From Thermoplasmata archaeon (GTDB taxonomy: Archaea; Thermoplasmatota; Thermoplasmata; Thermoplasmatales; Thermoplasmataceae): a stretch of DNA of 48,856 nt. Below the pieces are notes generated by a model, which saw nothing but the letters and a program-made list of their open reading frames with translations, made no database searches and was not told where the DNA came from. Both the position numbers and the translations under genes were made by a program. The stretch lies in the NCBI GenBank assembly GCA_021794355.1, contig JAJYRA010000050.1, positions 1-48,856 of the forward strand, given 5' to 3'. Positions 1-7,882 of this stretch are shown here, in pieces (positions within the stretch are counted from its first letter, which is position 1; each line of letters starts with the position of its first letter).

Positions 1-197
1 TGTTTTGATGTGGAAACTCTGGCATAGAGAACAGTTTTCCTCTTCACATCTTTGTTCAGTATTTTATAAACATCCTCTTCGTTATAATTGTACATTTTGT
101 TTGGCATTACTGTATAGCGTATTCTCCTGTCCTTAGCGTAAACATGAAGTGTTTTTCTGGATATCTGTAGTAAATTCAAAACCTCTTTGGCTTTCAT
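1..197 (-). CDS. tnpA: IS607-type serine recombinase (TnpA), N-terminal part, cut by window edge
   Basis: The reverse strand reads an ATG at 195-197 followed by 65 open codons that run off the left edge. Residues 1-45 form a MerR-like helix-turn-helix (MKAKEVLNLLQISRKTLHVY), and near residue 60 comes YARVSTSK, the start of the serine recombinase catalytic domain, whose Ser is the nucleophile. A MerR-type HTH fused in front of a resolvase domain is the hallmark of the IS607 family transposase OrfA. In such elements a TnpB gene usually follows downstream, here outside the window, so completeness cannot be judged. The upstream end of the element should lie within about 198-450. The family call is firm; activity is unknown. 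Confidence 0.85.
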   Translation of the reverse strand, partial: MKAKEVLNLLQISRKTLHVYAKDRRIRYTVMPNKMYNYNEEDVYKILNKDVKRKTVLYARVSTSK

Positions 198-458
198 TGT
201 TAGTAACCTATCACATACTATATTATAAGATTAACAGTTTTATTAACTATATACAGCTTGTACCCTCTATTTTAATAAGAATTTGGTAATATTTGATATT
301 TATAAAAATTTGTCATTTTAAGAAATTAAAAAAGTCTTGACATTGATAATCAATTATGAAGGAAACACCCAGCTGGGCCCAAAGTATTTTCAGGTCTCTT
401 TTTTGTTTGAGAATTCCGTACAATTATTTATATTAAATTTCATAATCAACCGACAACC
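198..458. other. Gene-free flank holding the putative IS607 end and the antiporter promoter
   Basis: No coding sequence is visible. The stretch next to tnpA is very AT-rich. IS607 elements lack terminal inverted repeats and make no target duplication, so the exact end cannot be fixed by eye. The right part carries the TATA box of the antiporter gene. Confidence 0.4.
427..434 (+). promoter_or_regulatory. TATA box of the antiporter gene
   Basis: TTTATATT is centred about 28 nt before the ATG at 459, the spacing expected for a leaderless archaeal transcript. No Shine-Dalgarno sequence precedes the ATG. Confidence 0.55.
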
Positions 459-1640
459 ATGACATTCCTGCTTTCGATCTTCATTCTTCTTCTTTTCGCC
501 ATAATACTGGGAAGTCTCTTTGAACATTTTGGGTTGCCTTCAGTGGTTGGAGAGATACTTGCAGGTTTTATTCTAGGAAGTGGCGTACTGGGTCTGGTAG
601 TAGATAGTGGCACAATAAGTGGGATCTCAGAGATTTCCCTTTTTTTCATAGTACTTCTCATTGGGGTTGAATCCACCACCTACACTCTGGTAAAAAATGT
701 AAAAAAGGGAATTTTGCTTTCCTTAGCTAGCTTCATCATTCCACTGGTTGTCATGCTATCTTTCCTGAAGATTTTTTATGGCCATTTTGGTCCATCCGAT
801 ATCATACTGGCCATTTCCATTGGAGTTCCATCTATATCCATAATTTCCGTGCTCCTGGGTAAGTACGATTTAATGAAATTTGAACTGGGAAACTCCATCC
901 TTGCATCTGTAATCTTTACTGATATCCTGGCATTTATCATTCTGTCAGCAATTATAGATCTTAAAGGATTAAATTACGAACTGATTGCGGTTGTTAGTTT
1001 CCTTATCTTTATATTTGTTCTAGACTATTTTCTCAGGAAGCATTCCCAATATGTATTGAAATTCTTTGAAAAAATGAGATATCAATCCAAGAGTGAAAAG
1101 CTCGTATTCGGTAGCATAATCCTTACAGGCCTCGTAATCGCATCACTACTTGACGTAATAGGCATTACCTATGTTCTTGGGGCTTTCTTTGCCGGAATAC
1201 TCATAAGTGATGTCATTATCGGAAAGGAACTTCTTGGAATAATTACACGAACTCTCTCAAGACTGAACGATAGTTTCTTCATACCCCTATTCTTCAGTAT
1301 TGCTGGAATGGACGCAGTTCTGCCATCCATTAATTCACTGGGAGAGATTACCATCCTCATTTTGATCACGGTTATAGTTGGTGGAGGGTTGGATTATTAT
1401 GTTGGAAGAAAATATTTTTCAAAAGGGTCAGGAAGAGTCACAAGTGGAATACTTGGGGGTAGGGGTGCTGTGGGCGTTATTATAGCAACCCTGGCACTGG
1501 ATTCTGGTATTTTGAAGGAAAGCCAGTATTCGGCAGCCATTTTTGCCACCATAGTGGTTTCCATAACCTTTTCCATAATTCTCAGAAATCAGGGGAAAAA
1601 AATCCTTGCTGAACAGGAAGAGCACGGGGTTAAAATTTAA
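459..1640 (+). CDS. Cation:proton antiporter, CPA2 / Kef-NapA type membrane domain only
   Basis: A 393-residue polytopic membrane protein of the Na+/H+ exchanger fold (about 11-12 hydrophobic segments). It should exchange Na+ or K+ for H+ across the cytoplasmic membrane, useful in an acidophile that keeps a near-neutral interior. Family features are the N-terminal FEHFGLPSVVGEILAGFILG stretch, an intramembrane acidic residue in FTDILAF (around residue 150) and the conserved segment FFIPLFFSIAGMDA near residue 275. There is no C-terminal RCK/TrkA-N domain, so it is a transporter without the nucleotide-sensing module of KefB/C. The start is fixed by a TATA box 28 nt upstream. It ends 3 bp from the convergent methyltransferase gene. 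Ion specificity cannot be told from sequence. Confidence 0.85.
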   Translation: MTFLLSIFILLLFAIILGSLFEHFGLPSVVGEILAGFILGSGVLGLVVDSGTISGISEISLFFIVLLIGVESTTYTLVKNVKKGILLSLASFIIPLVVMLSFLKIFYGHFGPSDIILAISIGVPSISIISVLLGKYDLMKFELGNSILASVIFTDILAFIILSAIIDLKGLNYELIAVVSFLIFIFVLDYFLRKHSQYVLKFFEKMRYQSKSEKLVFGSIILTGLVIASLLDVIGITYVLGAFFAGILISDVIIGKELLGIITRTLSRLNDSFFIPLFFSIAGMDAVLPSINSLGEITILILITVIVGGGLDYYVGRKYFSKGSGRVTSGILGGRGAVGVIIATLALDSGILKESQYSAAIFATIVVSITFSIILRNQGKKILAEQEEHGVKI

Positions 1641-1643
1641 TGC

Positions 1644-2201
1644 TCACGATTCTGTAACGTAATTCGCAACGTAGTGATGTTCAAAATACAATATATTTTT
1701 TCTCACATAGCCATTTTTTTTGAAAATCTTATCCAACTCTTCTGGAGAAAGTTTAATTTCCATGGGCGGACCAAATTCAGCGTCCTTTTTAAATTCGATC
1801 AGCGTAAATATGGGTTTTTGTTTGCTTGAGAATCCTCTGATAAGTCTGTCCTGGCATGGAAAATCGTGGAAGCTTGTGGAAAAGAAAACCCTGCTGACTT
1901 CAGGCAAACTGCTCATCTGGCATGCATCCTTTTTTATGACTTCTATGTTTGGAATATCTTTTTCCAGAATTTTCTTTCTTTCCCGTTCCGTACCGTCCTC
2001 ACTGTGATCTATGGAATAGACCTTTGCGCACAGAGGGGAAAAAAGGAGGGAGTAGTATCCATCTCCAGAACCCACATCTGCAATTATATCTCCTTTTTTT
2101 ACTCCTATAAACTCAATTATTTTCTTCGTATCCACAAGTTTCTTCCTCATTTCTGCCAATCTATCATAATCAAAACCCTGTCCATGGTGGTGTTCGCTCA
2201 T
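1644..2201 (-). CDS. Class I SAM-dependent methyltransferase, substrate unknown
   Basis: A 185-residue protein with a Rossmann-type methyltransferase core. Motif I is IADVGSGDGYYSLLF (residues about 41-55) and the acidic end of strand beta2 is in VYSIDHSEDG. The N-terminus MSEHHHGQGFDYDRL resembles UbiE/COQ5-like small methyltransferases, in which a His-rich start precedes the SAM fold. It is convergent with the antiporter and divergent from DNA ligase, sharing an 80-bp AT-rich spacer. Nothing in the neighbourhood names the substrate. Confidence 0.75.
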   Translation of the reverse strand: MSEHHHGQGFDYDRLAEMRKKLVDTKKIIEFIGVKKGDIIADVGSGDGYYSLLFSPLCAKVYSIDHSEDGTERERKKILEKDIPNIEVIKKDACQMSSLPEVSRVFFSTSFHDFPCQDRLIRGFSSKQKPIFTLIEFKKDAEFGPPMEIKLSPEELDKIFKKNGYVRKNILYFEHHYVANYVTES

Positions 2202-2250
2202 GCCATATCCATATGGATTTTGTTAATAATCATTTGGAACCTAGGCTAAC

Positions 2251-2258
2251 TTATTTAA
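2251..2258 (+). promoter_or_regulatory. TATA box of the DNA ligase gene
   Basis: TTATTTAA lies about 26 nt before the ATG at 2281. The same AT-rich spacer, read on the other strand, contains TTTAAATAA boxes that could serve the divergent methyltransferase gene. Confidence 0.5.
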
Positions 2259-2280
2259 GTTATTTAAATTAACCTATGCA

Positions 2281-4038
2281 ATGTTACTTTCAGATTTTGT
2301 CAACTATCTGGATCGAATTTCAGGAACCCCAAAAAGACTTGAGATCAACCAGATAATGAAAGAACTTTTTGTAAATAATAAGGAGGAAATACGAATACTG
2401 GTTTATCTTATACAGGGAAAAGTTGCCCCGGATTATATGGGTCTTGAAGTTGGAGTTTCAGAGAAGACCATAATGAAAGTGGTCAGAAAACTTACGGGTG
2501 CCAGTGAAAAGGAAGAAATTACCCTATTTGCAAAAACTGGAGATATTGGGGAGATGGTAGAGGAACTCATTTCCCGAGGAAAGCAAAGCTCGTTCTTTAA
2601 CGAGAAGATCACAACGGAAGAATTGTATGACATATTAATAAAAATGACAGGAATTAAGGGTTCAGGAAGCACTGGAACAAAGGAAGCCATACTTACCGAT
2701 CTTTTAATAAGAGCAGATAAAAGGGAGGCAAAATATTTGGTGAAAATAATTACTGGGAACTTAAGATTGGGGGTTTCAGATGCAACCATAATAACCGCTT
2801 TGAGGATGGCTTTTTATCCGGATGGGGATCAGAGTATGGTTGAAGAAATCTATAATTTTCACCCTGATCCTGCTTACCTTGCAGATCTATTGATTAGAGG
2901 GGCACCAGATCTAACCACTGGACCTGTTCCATTCATACCCATTAAGGTGATGCTCGCAGAAAGGTTGCCTTCCCTGGAGCAGATACTGGAAAAGATGGGG
3001 GGGACCGCGGCATTTGAATATAAGTATGACGGATTGAGAATGCAGATTCACAAACAGGGGAACATTGTAAGAACATTTTCAAGGGGAAACGAGGAGACAA
3101 CAGGCCAGTTTCCGGAGATAGTTAATGCTGTAAAAAAATTGAACATGGAAAGTCTGATAATTGATGGGGAAGCTGTTCCCTATAATATTGAAACCGGGGA
3201 AATTTATCCCTTTCAGGATGTGTCAAGAAGAAGAGGTAGGATCTATGATCTTCCGGAAGTGTCGGAAGAAATTCCAATTGTTGTATTTCTTTTTGATATT
3301 ATCTATCTGGAAGGGAAACAGTTGAATAGGGTTCCCTATGTGGAAAGGAGGAAAATACTTCTTGAAACCATAGGGGACAATCCCAATCTTAAATTTGCGA
3401 CCCAGATTGTAACTTCAGATAAGGGAGAAGCAGAAAAATTTTTTGAAACCGCCATTGAATCTGGATGTGAAGGCATAGTTGCCAAGAGCATGAAGGAGGA
3501 TTCCATATACCGTGCTGGGAACAGGGGATGGATCTGGATCAAATTTAAGAGGGATTATCAGAGTGAGATAGCAGATTCTATGGATCTGGCAGTGATAGGG
3601 GCATTTTATGGCCACGGTAGAAGAAAGGGCAATTTTGGAGCCCTTCTGTTGGGTTCTTATAACAGAGAGGCAGACATTTTCGAATCTGTGTGCAAAATAG
3701 GCTCGGGATTCACCGATGAAAACCTGTCCGAAATGAAGGTCATTTTTTCAAAGTTGATCACAGACGTGAAGCCAAATAACGTGAATTCAGAAATGATTCC
3801 CGATGTATGGATATATCCGGAAAAAATCATTCAGATAAAGGGTTCAGAAATAACGCTCAGTCCAATACATACCTGTGCAAAGGATATGACAGGAATCAAC
3901 GGTTTGGCCATAAGATTCCCCCGATTTACTGGAAATTGGAGAAATGATAAAAAAATAGAGGATTGTACATCCTCTTTAGAAATATTTGAATTATTTAAAA
4001 TGCAGAAAAAAACAAGTTACAAAGAGGATAGTAATTAA
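2281..4038 (+). CDS. lig: ATP-dependent DNA ligase (LigI type)
   Basis: A 585-residue enzyme that seals nicks in duplex DNA during Okazaki fragment joining and repair. Its length is normal for archaeal LigI. Residues 1-200 form the helical DNA-binding domain. The adenylation domain has motif I KYDGLR with nucleophile Lys248, motif III LIIDGEAV, motif IV EGIVAKSM and motif V WIWIKFKRDY, followed by the OB domain (AVIGAFYGHGRRKGNFGALL onward). An ATG at 2276 is out of frame; the ATG at 2281 has a TATA box 26 nt upstream. The last 4 nt overlap the tail of the SSB gene on the other strand. Confidence 0.95.
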   Translation: MLLSDFVNYLDRISGTPKRLEINQIMKELFVNNKEEIRILVYLIQGKVAPDYMGLEVGVSEKTIMKVVRKLTGASEKEEITLFAKTGDIGEMVEELISRGKQSSFFNEKITTEELYDILIKMTGIKGSGSTGTKEAILTDLLIRADKREAKYLVKIITGNLRLGVSDATIITALRMAFYPDGDQSMVEEIYNFHPDPAYLADLLIRGAPDLTTGPVPFIPIKVMLAERLPSLEQILEKMGGTAAFEYKYDGLRMQIHKQGNIVRTFSRGNEETTGQFPEIVNAVKKLNMESLIIDGEAVPYNIETGEIYPFQDVSRRRGRIYDLPEVSEEIPIVVFLFDIIYLEGKQLNRVPYVERRKILLETIGDNPNLKFATQIVTSDKGEAEKFFETAIESGCEGIVAKSMKEDSIYRAGNRGWIWIKFKRDYQSEIADSMDLAVIGAFYGHGRRKGNFGALLLGSYNREADIFESVCKIGSGFTDENLSEMKVIFSKLITDVKPNNVNSEMIPDVWIYPEKIIQIKGSEITLSPIHTCAKDMTGINGLAIRFPRFTGNWRNDKKIEDCTSSLEIFELFKMQKKTSYKEDSN

Positions 4039-4520
4039 TCTCTCTCTTTGTCTTTGTTATAGTGGTCTCTGGATCCGTATTCTCTTCTTCCGCCGCTATT
4101 TCCGCCATACCCGCCGCTGTTTCTTCTGAAACCTCCGCCAGCATCGCCTCTTCTGAAGTTTGTGTTTTCATAAACCTTTTCGCTCATGTCATTTTCACTG
4201 TTTACTTCTTCCACGGTTTCTTCGGATTCGTTAAGATTTCCATATTTTCCCACGTTCAATCTCATCTGTCCTCTGACAAGTGAAATATAACCGTTGTCAA
4301 CATGAAGTGTAGATCCATCCTTCACTGATGATGCTTGCTCTCCCCAGAGGGATAGTTTAATCTTTCCAGTGTCATCTCCTACAACAACTTCCGTCACGGA
4401 TTTTGATTCTCCGAATCTGGTGTTTATCTCTTTTGGCTCGCCTATCTCTATGACCTTAGCAAGAACATTTACTCTTCTCGACTCAGGCGTAAGGTCCTTT
4501 ATTTTGGTAATTCCTTCCAT
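4035..4520 (-). CDS. ssb: Single-OB-fold ssDNA-binding protein with Gly/Arg-rich tail
   Basis: A 161-residue protein. Residues 1-95 make one OB fold (KIKDLTPESRRVNVLAKV, TGKIKLSLWGEQA, VDNGYISLVRGQMRLNVG), followed by an acidic linker and a tail rich in Gly, Arg, Asn and Asp (from about residue 120). This is the architecture of crenarchaeal-type SSB: a single OB fold plus a flexible tail that contacts partners. It should coat single-stranded DNA during replication and repair. It overlaps the 3' end of the ligase gene by 4 nt, tail to tail. The same window also carries an RPA-type protein (41106-42200), so the cell seems to have two ssDNA-binding systems. Confidence 0.88.
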   Translation of the reverse strand: MEGITKIKDLTPESRRVNVLAKVIEIGEPKEINTRFGESKSVTEVVVGDDTGKIKLSLWGEQASSVKDGSTLHVDNGYISLVRGQMRLNVGKYGNLNESEETVEEVNSENDMSEKVYENTNFRRGDAGGGFRRNSGGYGGNSGGRREYGSRDHYNKDKERD

Positions 4521-4858
4521 ATGGTTACGTCCCGTCTTTTTAAGACCGGTTAGTATCCCTTACTCGTATTTATATTATTTCGTTAATCATTCCGGAAATT
4601 CATACAGCAATTTTAGGATCTACCCATGAAATCTATCCACCATCGATGGGATGGTATCTCATAACATTGCAGGAGGATAAATATTACAAGATCTCCACTG
4701 GATTCAGGCTTATGAATGTAAAATGATCAAGGGTACCCTGAGATTCTTAATCAAAGTCAACAGGTCGATTTTTCCCTCATCAGCAACATCAACAGGTTAC
4801 TGCATGCAGGGAAGGATTGGTGATTACAATGCTTTTAATAAAAAAAAGGATCAAAGAA
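4521..4858. other. Intergenic region between SSB and the BtuF-like gene
   Basis: About 340 bp. Apart from the SSB promoter and hairpin at its left end I see no convincing gene or RNA. A 92-codon frame that begins at 4723 on the plus strand lies mostly antisense to the BtuF-like gene and does not look like a protein. Confidence 0.4.
4531..4549 (-). promoter_or_regulatory. Small hairpin in the 5' region of the SSB gene
   Basis: An inverted repeat GTCTT/AAGAC with a 3-nt loop, extended by two G-C pairs after a mismatch, sits 11-29 nt upstream of the SSB start. A TATA-like ATATAAATA lies further out near 4567-4575, so the hairpin would be in a short leader. Its role is unknown and chance is possible. 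Confidence 0.25.
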
Positions 4859-5668
4859 TCAGGCCGCTTCTATTACCATTTTCAACCAGGGCAGTGTTTC
4901 GGAGAAAAAAGATGGACCATGGTGCGCAAAGAAATCAAGTTTTCCCGGTGTACAATATATCCTGTCATTTCTGTATGCAGACGTTTCTGAAAGGGGTGTA
5001 GAACCAATTCTTTTCTTAACATCGTCCACAGTTGCTCCTCTGTACATCTTTCCCTCAAAAATCATTATTTCAGGATCAAATTCCTTTACCCTATTATAAT
5101 CTGGTTCAATCCATTCTCTGGATTCAGAATCAAAGGGTGTTTGCATTCCATAATAATTCAACGTTGAGGTAATATAACTCAGTGAGCCAAAGCTAACTGG
5201 ACCACCGAGATCAATCTCAATGTAAGATCTCGTCTTTTTTACTGGAGGATCGTAATTCCTCCACAGGTTATTAACGAGGTTCTGAGCCTCCCTTATATTT
5301 CCTGAAACAATTCCCACTCTATTTACCATATCCAGAATCCCAAAGGGTGTCGATGGGAGTTCAAATTGAAAAACATTATATTTTTTCACTAATTGTTTTG
5401 TAAGTTCATTCTGATATCCTGAAATTGTGAAGATTATGTCAGGATTTATTTCGTCAACTATTTTTTCGTTATAGGTGCTATAGCTTCCTATTTTCCTTAT
5501 ATTTGTTACGGAGGCAGGTCTTCTGCAAAAAGCACTGACACCCTTTAACTTCTTCTCCAAACCCAACAAGCACAGTGTTTCTGTAATGGATGGATTGAGT
5601 GAAATTATACTCCCAAGATTTTCTGGCAGTTCAATTTCCCTGCCCGTAAAATCATTCAGGATTCTCAT
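4859..5668 (-). CDS. BtuF-like helical-backbone binding protein lacking a signal peptide
   Basis: A 269-residue protein of the periplasmic-binding-protein type III fold (cobalamin / siderophore binding family). Two alpha/beta lobes joined by a long helix are seen: ISLNPSITETLCLLGLEKKLKGVSAFCRRP, then INPDIIFTISGYQNELTKQL, and a C-terminal lobe ending in HHGPSFFSETLPWLKMVIEAA. The N-terminus MRILNDFTGREIELPENLGS has no signal sequence or lipobox, and no ABC permease or ATPase lies nearby. It follows the DsrE gene after a 1-nt gap, so the two are probably co-transcribed. Either it binds a corrin- or metal-type ligand in the cytoplasm, or it is exported by an unrecognised route. The fold is fairly sure; the ligand is not. 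Confidence 0.75.
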   Translation of the reverse strand: MRILNDFTGREIELPENLGSIISLNPSITETLCLLGLEKKLKGVSAFCRRPASVTNIRKIGSYSTYNEKIVDEINPDIIFTISGYQNELTKQLVKKYNVFQFELPSTPFGILDMVNRVGIVSGNIREAQNLVNNLWRNYDPPVKKTRSYIEIDLGGPVSFGSLSYITSTLNYYGMQTPFDSESREWIEPDYNRVKEFDPEIMIFEGKMYRGATVDDVKKRIGSTPLSETSAYRNDRIYCTPGKLDFFAHHGPSFFSETLPWLKMVIEAA

Positions 5669-5669
5669 T

Positions 5670-6017
5670 TCAAAAAGTTATGGGGACATACCCTTCCTTC
5701 AGGGCATTTGCCAATACTTCCCCTGCAGGTTCTAAATTTATGTTTTTGCTGATGAGTGAATCTGAGATATTTTTACTTTTGGCTATGAAAACACAGGCAG
5801 TTTTGTAAACACCAGCCTCCGTGGCTTCTTTGAGCATGTCATCTATGGGTTCACCACCCTTGGCAATCATTTCCTGTGAAGGACCGAAAAATAGTATTCT
5901 CACATCAGATACTCGATTTTTCTGTTTCATATTTATTGCCATTCTCAATCCCGTCAGGGCTTTCTCCTTTTCGCTCTCCCCACTGCTTATTATGAATATT
6001 ATCTTTGTTTCAACCAT
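5670..6017 (-). CDS. DsrE/DsrF-like small protein
   Basis: A 115-residue protein of the DsrE / YchN fold. Typical features are the N-terminal strand KIIFIISSGESEKEKALTGL, the segment VRILFFGPSQEMIA, and a C-terminal half of alternating helices and strands. DsrE relatives handle sulfur as persulfides or serve as small regulatory subunits, but a conserved active-site Cys is not evident; the single Cys lies in VYKTACVFIAK. The gene leads a two-gene unit with the BtuF-like gene and has a TATA-like TATTTATACA about 25 nt upstream (6036-6045). Confidence 0.65.
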   Translation of the reverse strand: MVETKIIFIISSGESEKEKALTGLRMAINMKQKNRVSDVRILFFGPSQEMIAKGGEPIDDMLKEATEAGVYKTACVFIAKSKNISDSLISKNINLEPAGEVLANALKEGYVPITF

Positions 6018-6119
6018 TGATGCCCATTTATAATATGTATAAATAAATTAAACTTTTATCCGGAAAGTAAAGTTGCTTTAGGGGAAATATTTTAATTTAA
6101 CCGGCGGTTATCTGGAAAG

Positions 6120-7088
6120 ATGTTCAATCGTTCTATTCAATCAGTTGCCCATCCAACAATGGGTATAGTTCTTCTGGGTGGGCTTTCAGATCCTGTTAAA
6201 AGATTACCCTTTCATAATTCGGCAGGTATATGTTACAGTCTTGTGGGTAAAGATTCATTTTCCAGAACGACACTTACCATATCAGATGAAAAAATGGAAA
6301 GTACCCTGAATGGAAAACCCATAGATCAGGAAGATTCAAGATCGCCTTTCAAACTTATAAACACGTATCATGATCAGATAACAAGGAAATTTGGGGAAAG
6401 GGGAATATATTTTAATTCAGTCAATGAAAATATAATCAGTGGTAGTTCAGATGCAGGCGCGGCTGCCCTGGGAAGATGTGTATTTTCAATTTTACCTGAT
6501 ATAAATCCCAACGAGTTGGAATTGAATATGAGAATGGTATCTGAAAGCGCAGGAAGAAGTTATTATGGTGGCCTTACAATAACTGAGGGAATAGATAAAC
6601 CATTCACAAGGCAAATTTTAAATGAGGAGTATTTTAAAAATTTCCGTATCTTGAGCGCAGTTTTTCCCCATGAAAGAAAACCATCTGATGACATCCATTT
6701 CAATCAACCAAAATCACCCTATTATAAAAAGAGAATTGAAAATGCCAACAGAAACGTTGAAACTTTAAAAATTCTGTCTTCAAATAAGGATATTAGTGGT
6801 ATTTTTGATCTGGCAATGAATGATACGGATGATTACCACTATGTGAATGGTTTAGTGAATGTTCACATAGTTACTGAGGCAATGAGAAGCCTGATGGATG
6901 AAATCAGGGAGATCAGAAAGAGATTCTGGATATCCTATATTGTTACGGGGGGTAACAGTGTGTTCTTAATCACCGCAAAAACAGATACTGAAAAGGCAAA
7001 GGAATTAGCTTTAAATCACACAAAGGAACTGTATGAACTGGAAGTTTCAGGGAAATCTAGAGTTGTTCATACCACTTTTAATGAATGA
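6120..7088 (+). CDS. Mevalonate 3-kinase (diphosphomevalonate decarboxylase homologue)
   Basis: A 322-residue GHMP-superfamily protein. N-terminal SVAHPTMGIVLLGGLSDPVK, the phosphate-loop region IISGSSDAGAAALG, SESAGRSYYGGLTIT and C-terminal SYIVTGGNSVFLI closely match the Thermoplasma acidophilum mevalonate-3-kinase as I remember it, including length. That enzyme makes mevalonate 3-phosphate, the entry to the Thermoplasma-type isoprenoid route, in which mevalonate-3-phosphate 5-kinase and bisphosphomevalonate decarboxylase follow. The alternative is the closely related decarboxylase of the same superfamily. A TATA-like TATTTTA (about 6089) sits 28 nt before the ATG. It is followed after 43 nt by the Sec61 beta gene. 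Confidence 0.8.
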   Translation: MFNRSIQSVAHPTMGIVLLGGLSDPVKRLPFHNSAGICYSLVGKDSFSRTTLTISDEKMESTLNGKPIDQEDSRSPFKLINTYHDQITRKFGERGIYFNSVNENIISGSSDAGAAALGRCVFSILPDINPNELELNMRMVSESAGRSYYGGLTITEGIDKPFTRQILNEEYFKNFRILSAVFPHERKPSDDIHFNQPKSPYYKKRIENANRNVETLKILSSNKDISGIFDLAMNDTDDYHYVNGLVNVHIVTEAMRSLMDEIREIRKRFWISYIVTGGNSVFLITAKTDTEKAKELALNHTKELYELEVSGKSRVVHTTFNE

Positions 7089-7131
7089 AACATAGGAAAG
7101 AATAAAATCCATGATTGCATTTAGAATTTAG

Positions 7132-7293
7132 ATGGCAGAGAAAAAGGATGGTTTTCAATCGGGTGCGGGATTAATAAGATACTTCGACGAAGAAGAAATT
7201 ACAGGGCCTGCTCTGGATCCTAAACTTGTCATATATATTGGAATAGCAATGGCTGTTGTTGTGGAGTTGGCAAAGGTATTCTGGCCGCTCTAA
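7132..7293 (+). CDS. Preprotein translocase subunit Sec61 beta (SecG)
   Basis: A 53-residue protein, too short for most gene finders. It reads MAEKKDGFQSGAGLIRYFDE, then EEITGPALDPKLVIYIGIAM, and ends in FWPL. The motif SGAGLxRYFDEE-x-GPxxDPK followed by one transmembrane helix (residues about 31-50) is diagnostic of archaeal Sec61 beta. It is the small accessory subunit of the SecYE translocon with its N-terminus in the cytoplasm. GAATAAAA (7100-7107) lies 28 nt upstream as a possible TATA box, so it may have its own promoter. Confidence 0.93.
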   Translation: MAEKKDGFQSGAGLIRYFDEEEITGPALDPKLVIYIGIAMAVVVELAKVFWPL

Positions 7294-7397
7294 AGTTTTA
7301 GAAATTTAATCAACCGCCTATGGAAGAATTATTTGAGACGTTCAGTTCATAGTTGAATCCTTTTGAAAGGCTATCTATATTTCACAATGAAGTGTGA

Positions 7398-7639
7398 TCA
7401 ATCATCTTGAATAAAACAGTAAAATCTCCTTCTAGTATCACTTAAACAGGTTTTAACACTGATGAGGGATTCTTCCCTAAGATGTCTTAACGATCCCATC
7501 AGGGCTCTTTTTGAAAGTCCTGTTTCTTTCATCAACGTTTTAACGTCAGCTATCTTTATGCTCTTCAAAGTTATTAAAATCAGTCTTGATGAGGGTGTTA
7601 ATTCCTTAAATTTTTCTTCACTTAACGTAAAACACCCAT
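7398..7639 (-). pseudogene. Small winged-helix regulator with a broken or non-AUG start
   Basis: The reverse strand holds an open frame from 7658 to a TGA at 7398-7400. Its translation contains a clear winged helix: LTPSSRLILITLKSIKIADV, then KTLMKETGLSKRALMGSLRH, ending in RRRFYCFIQDD. This looks like a MarR/ArsR-type DNA-binding domain of about 80 residues. No ATG, GTG or TTG is available at the proper N-terminus. The ATG at 7637-7639 reads MGVLR and then a stop, and one extra base would join it to LSEEKFKELTPSS. So there is either a one-base frameshift (real or a sequencing error) or a non-canonical start. It lies upstream of the giant pilin-like genes, divergently oriented, and could have controlled them. 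Confidence 0.5.
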
Positions 7640-7882
7640 TAATCCATAGGTATAAATCTTACTTCAATTTTTAATGTTATTATAAAATCATTTTAGAGGG
7701 TAAGTTCCATATTTTATGTTAAGTTTTTACGACCTCTCCATATGTTGAATGGCTGAATAATACTGTAGCTTCCGACATTATATGCTTCCTCAAAATATAT
7801 GTGGATGGTAATATTTATATTTCACCAAAATAACTTATAAAAGCAAATAGTTTTATAATAACTTGAATTAAGATTTAGTTAT
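7640..7882. promoter_or_regulatory. AT-rich region upstream of the first pilin-like gene, with TATA box
   Basis: This divergent spacer holds TTTTATAATA at 7851-7860, centred 28 nt before the ATG at 7883, and a second box CTTATAAAA about 17 nt further upstream. It contains no gene that I can support. Confidence 0.5.

Noticed and set aside
1720-2249. Two plus-strand frames opposite the methyltransferase
   Set aside because: They are antisense shadows; the reverse strand has clear SAM-binding motifs.
4723-5001. 92-codon plus-strand frame
   Set aside because: Mostly antisense to the BtuF-like gene, with no protein-like pattern and no promoter.
7462-7674. 70-codon plus-strand frame upstream of the pilin-like genes
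   Set aside because: The reverse strand of the same DNA encodes a clear winged helix.
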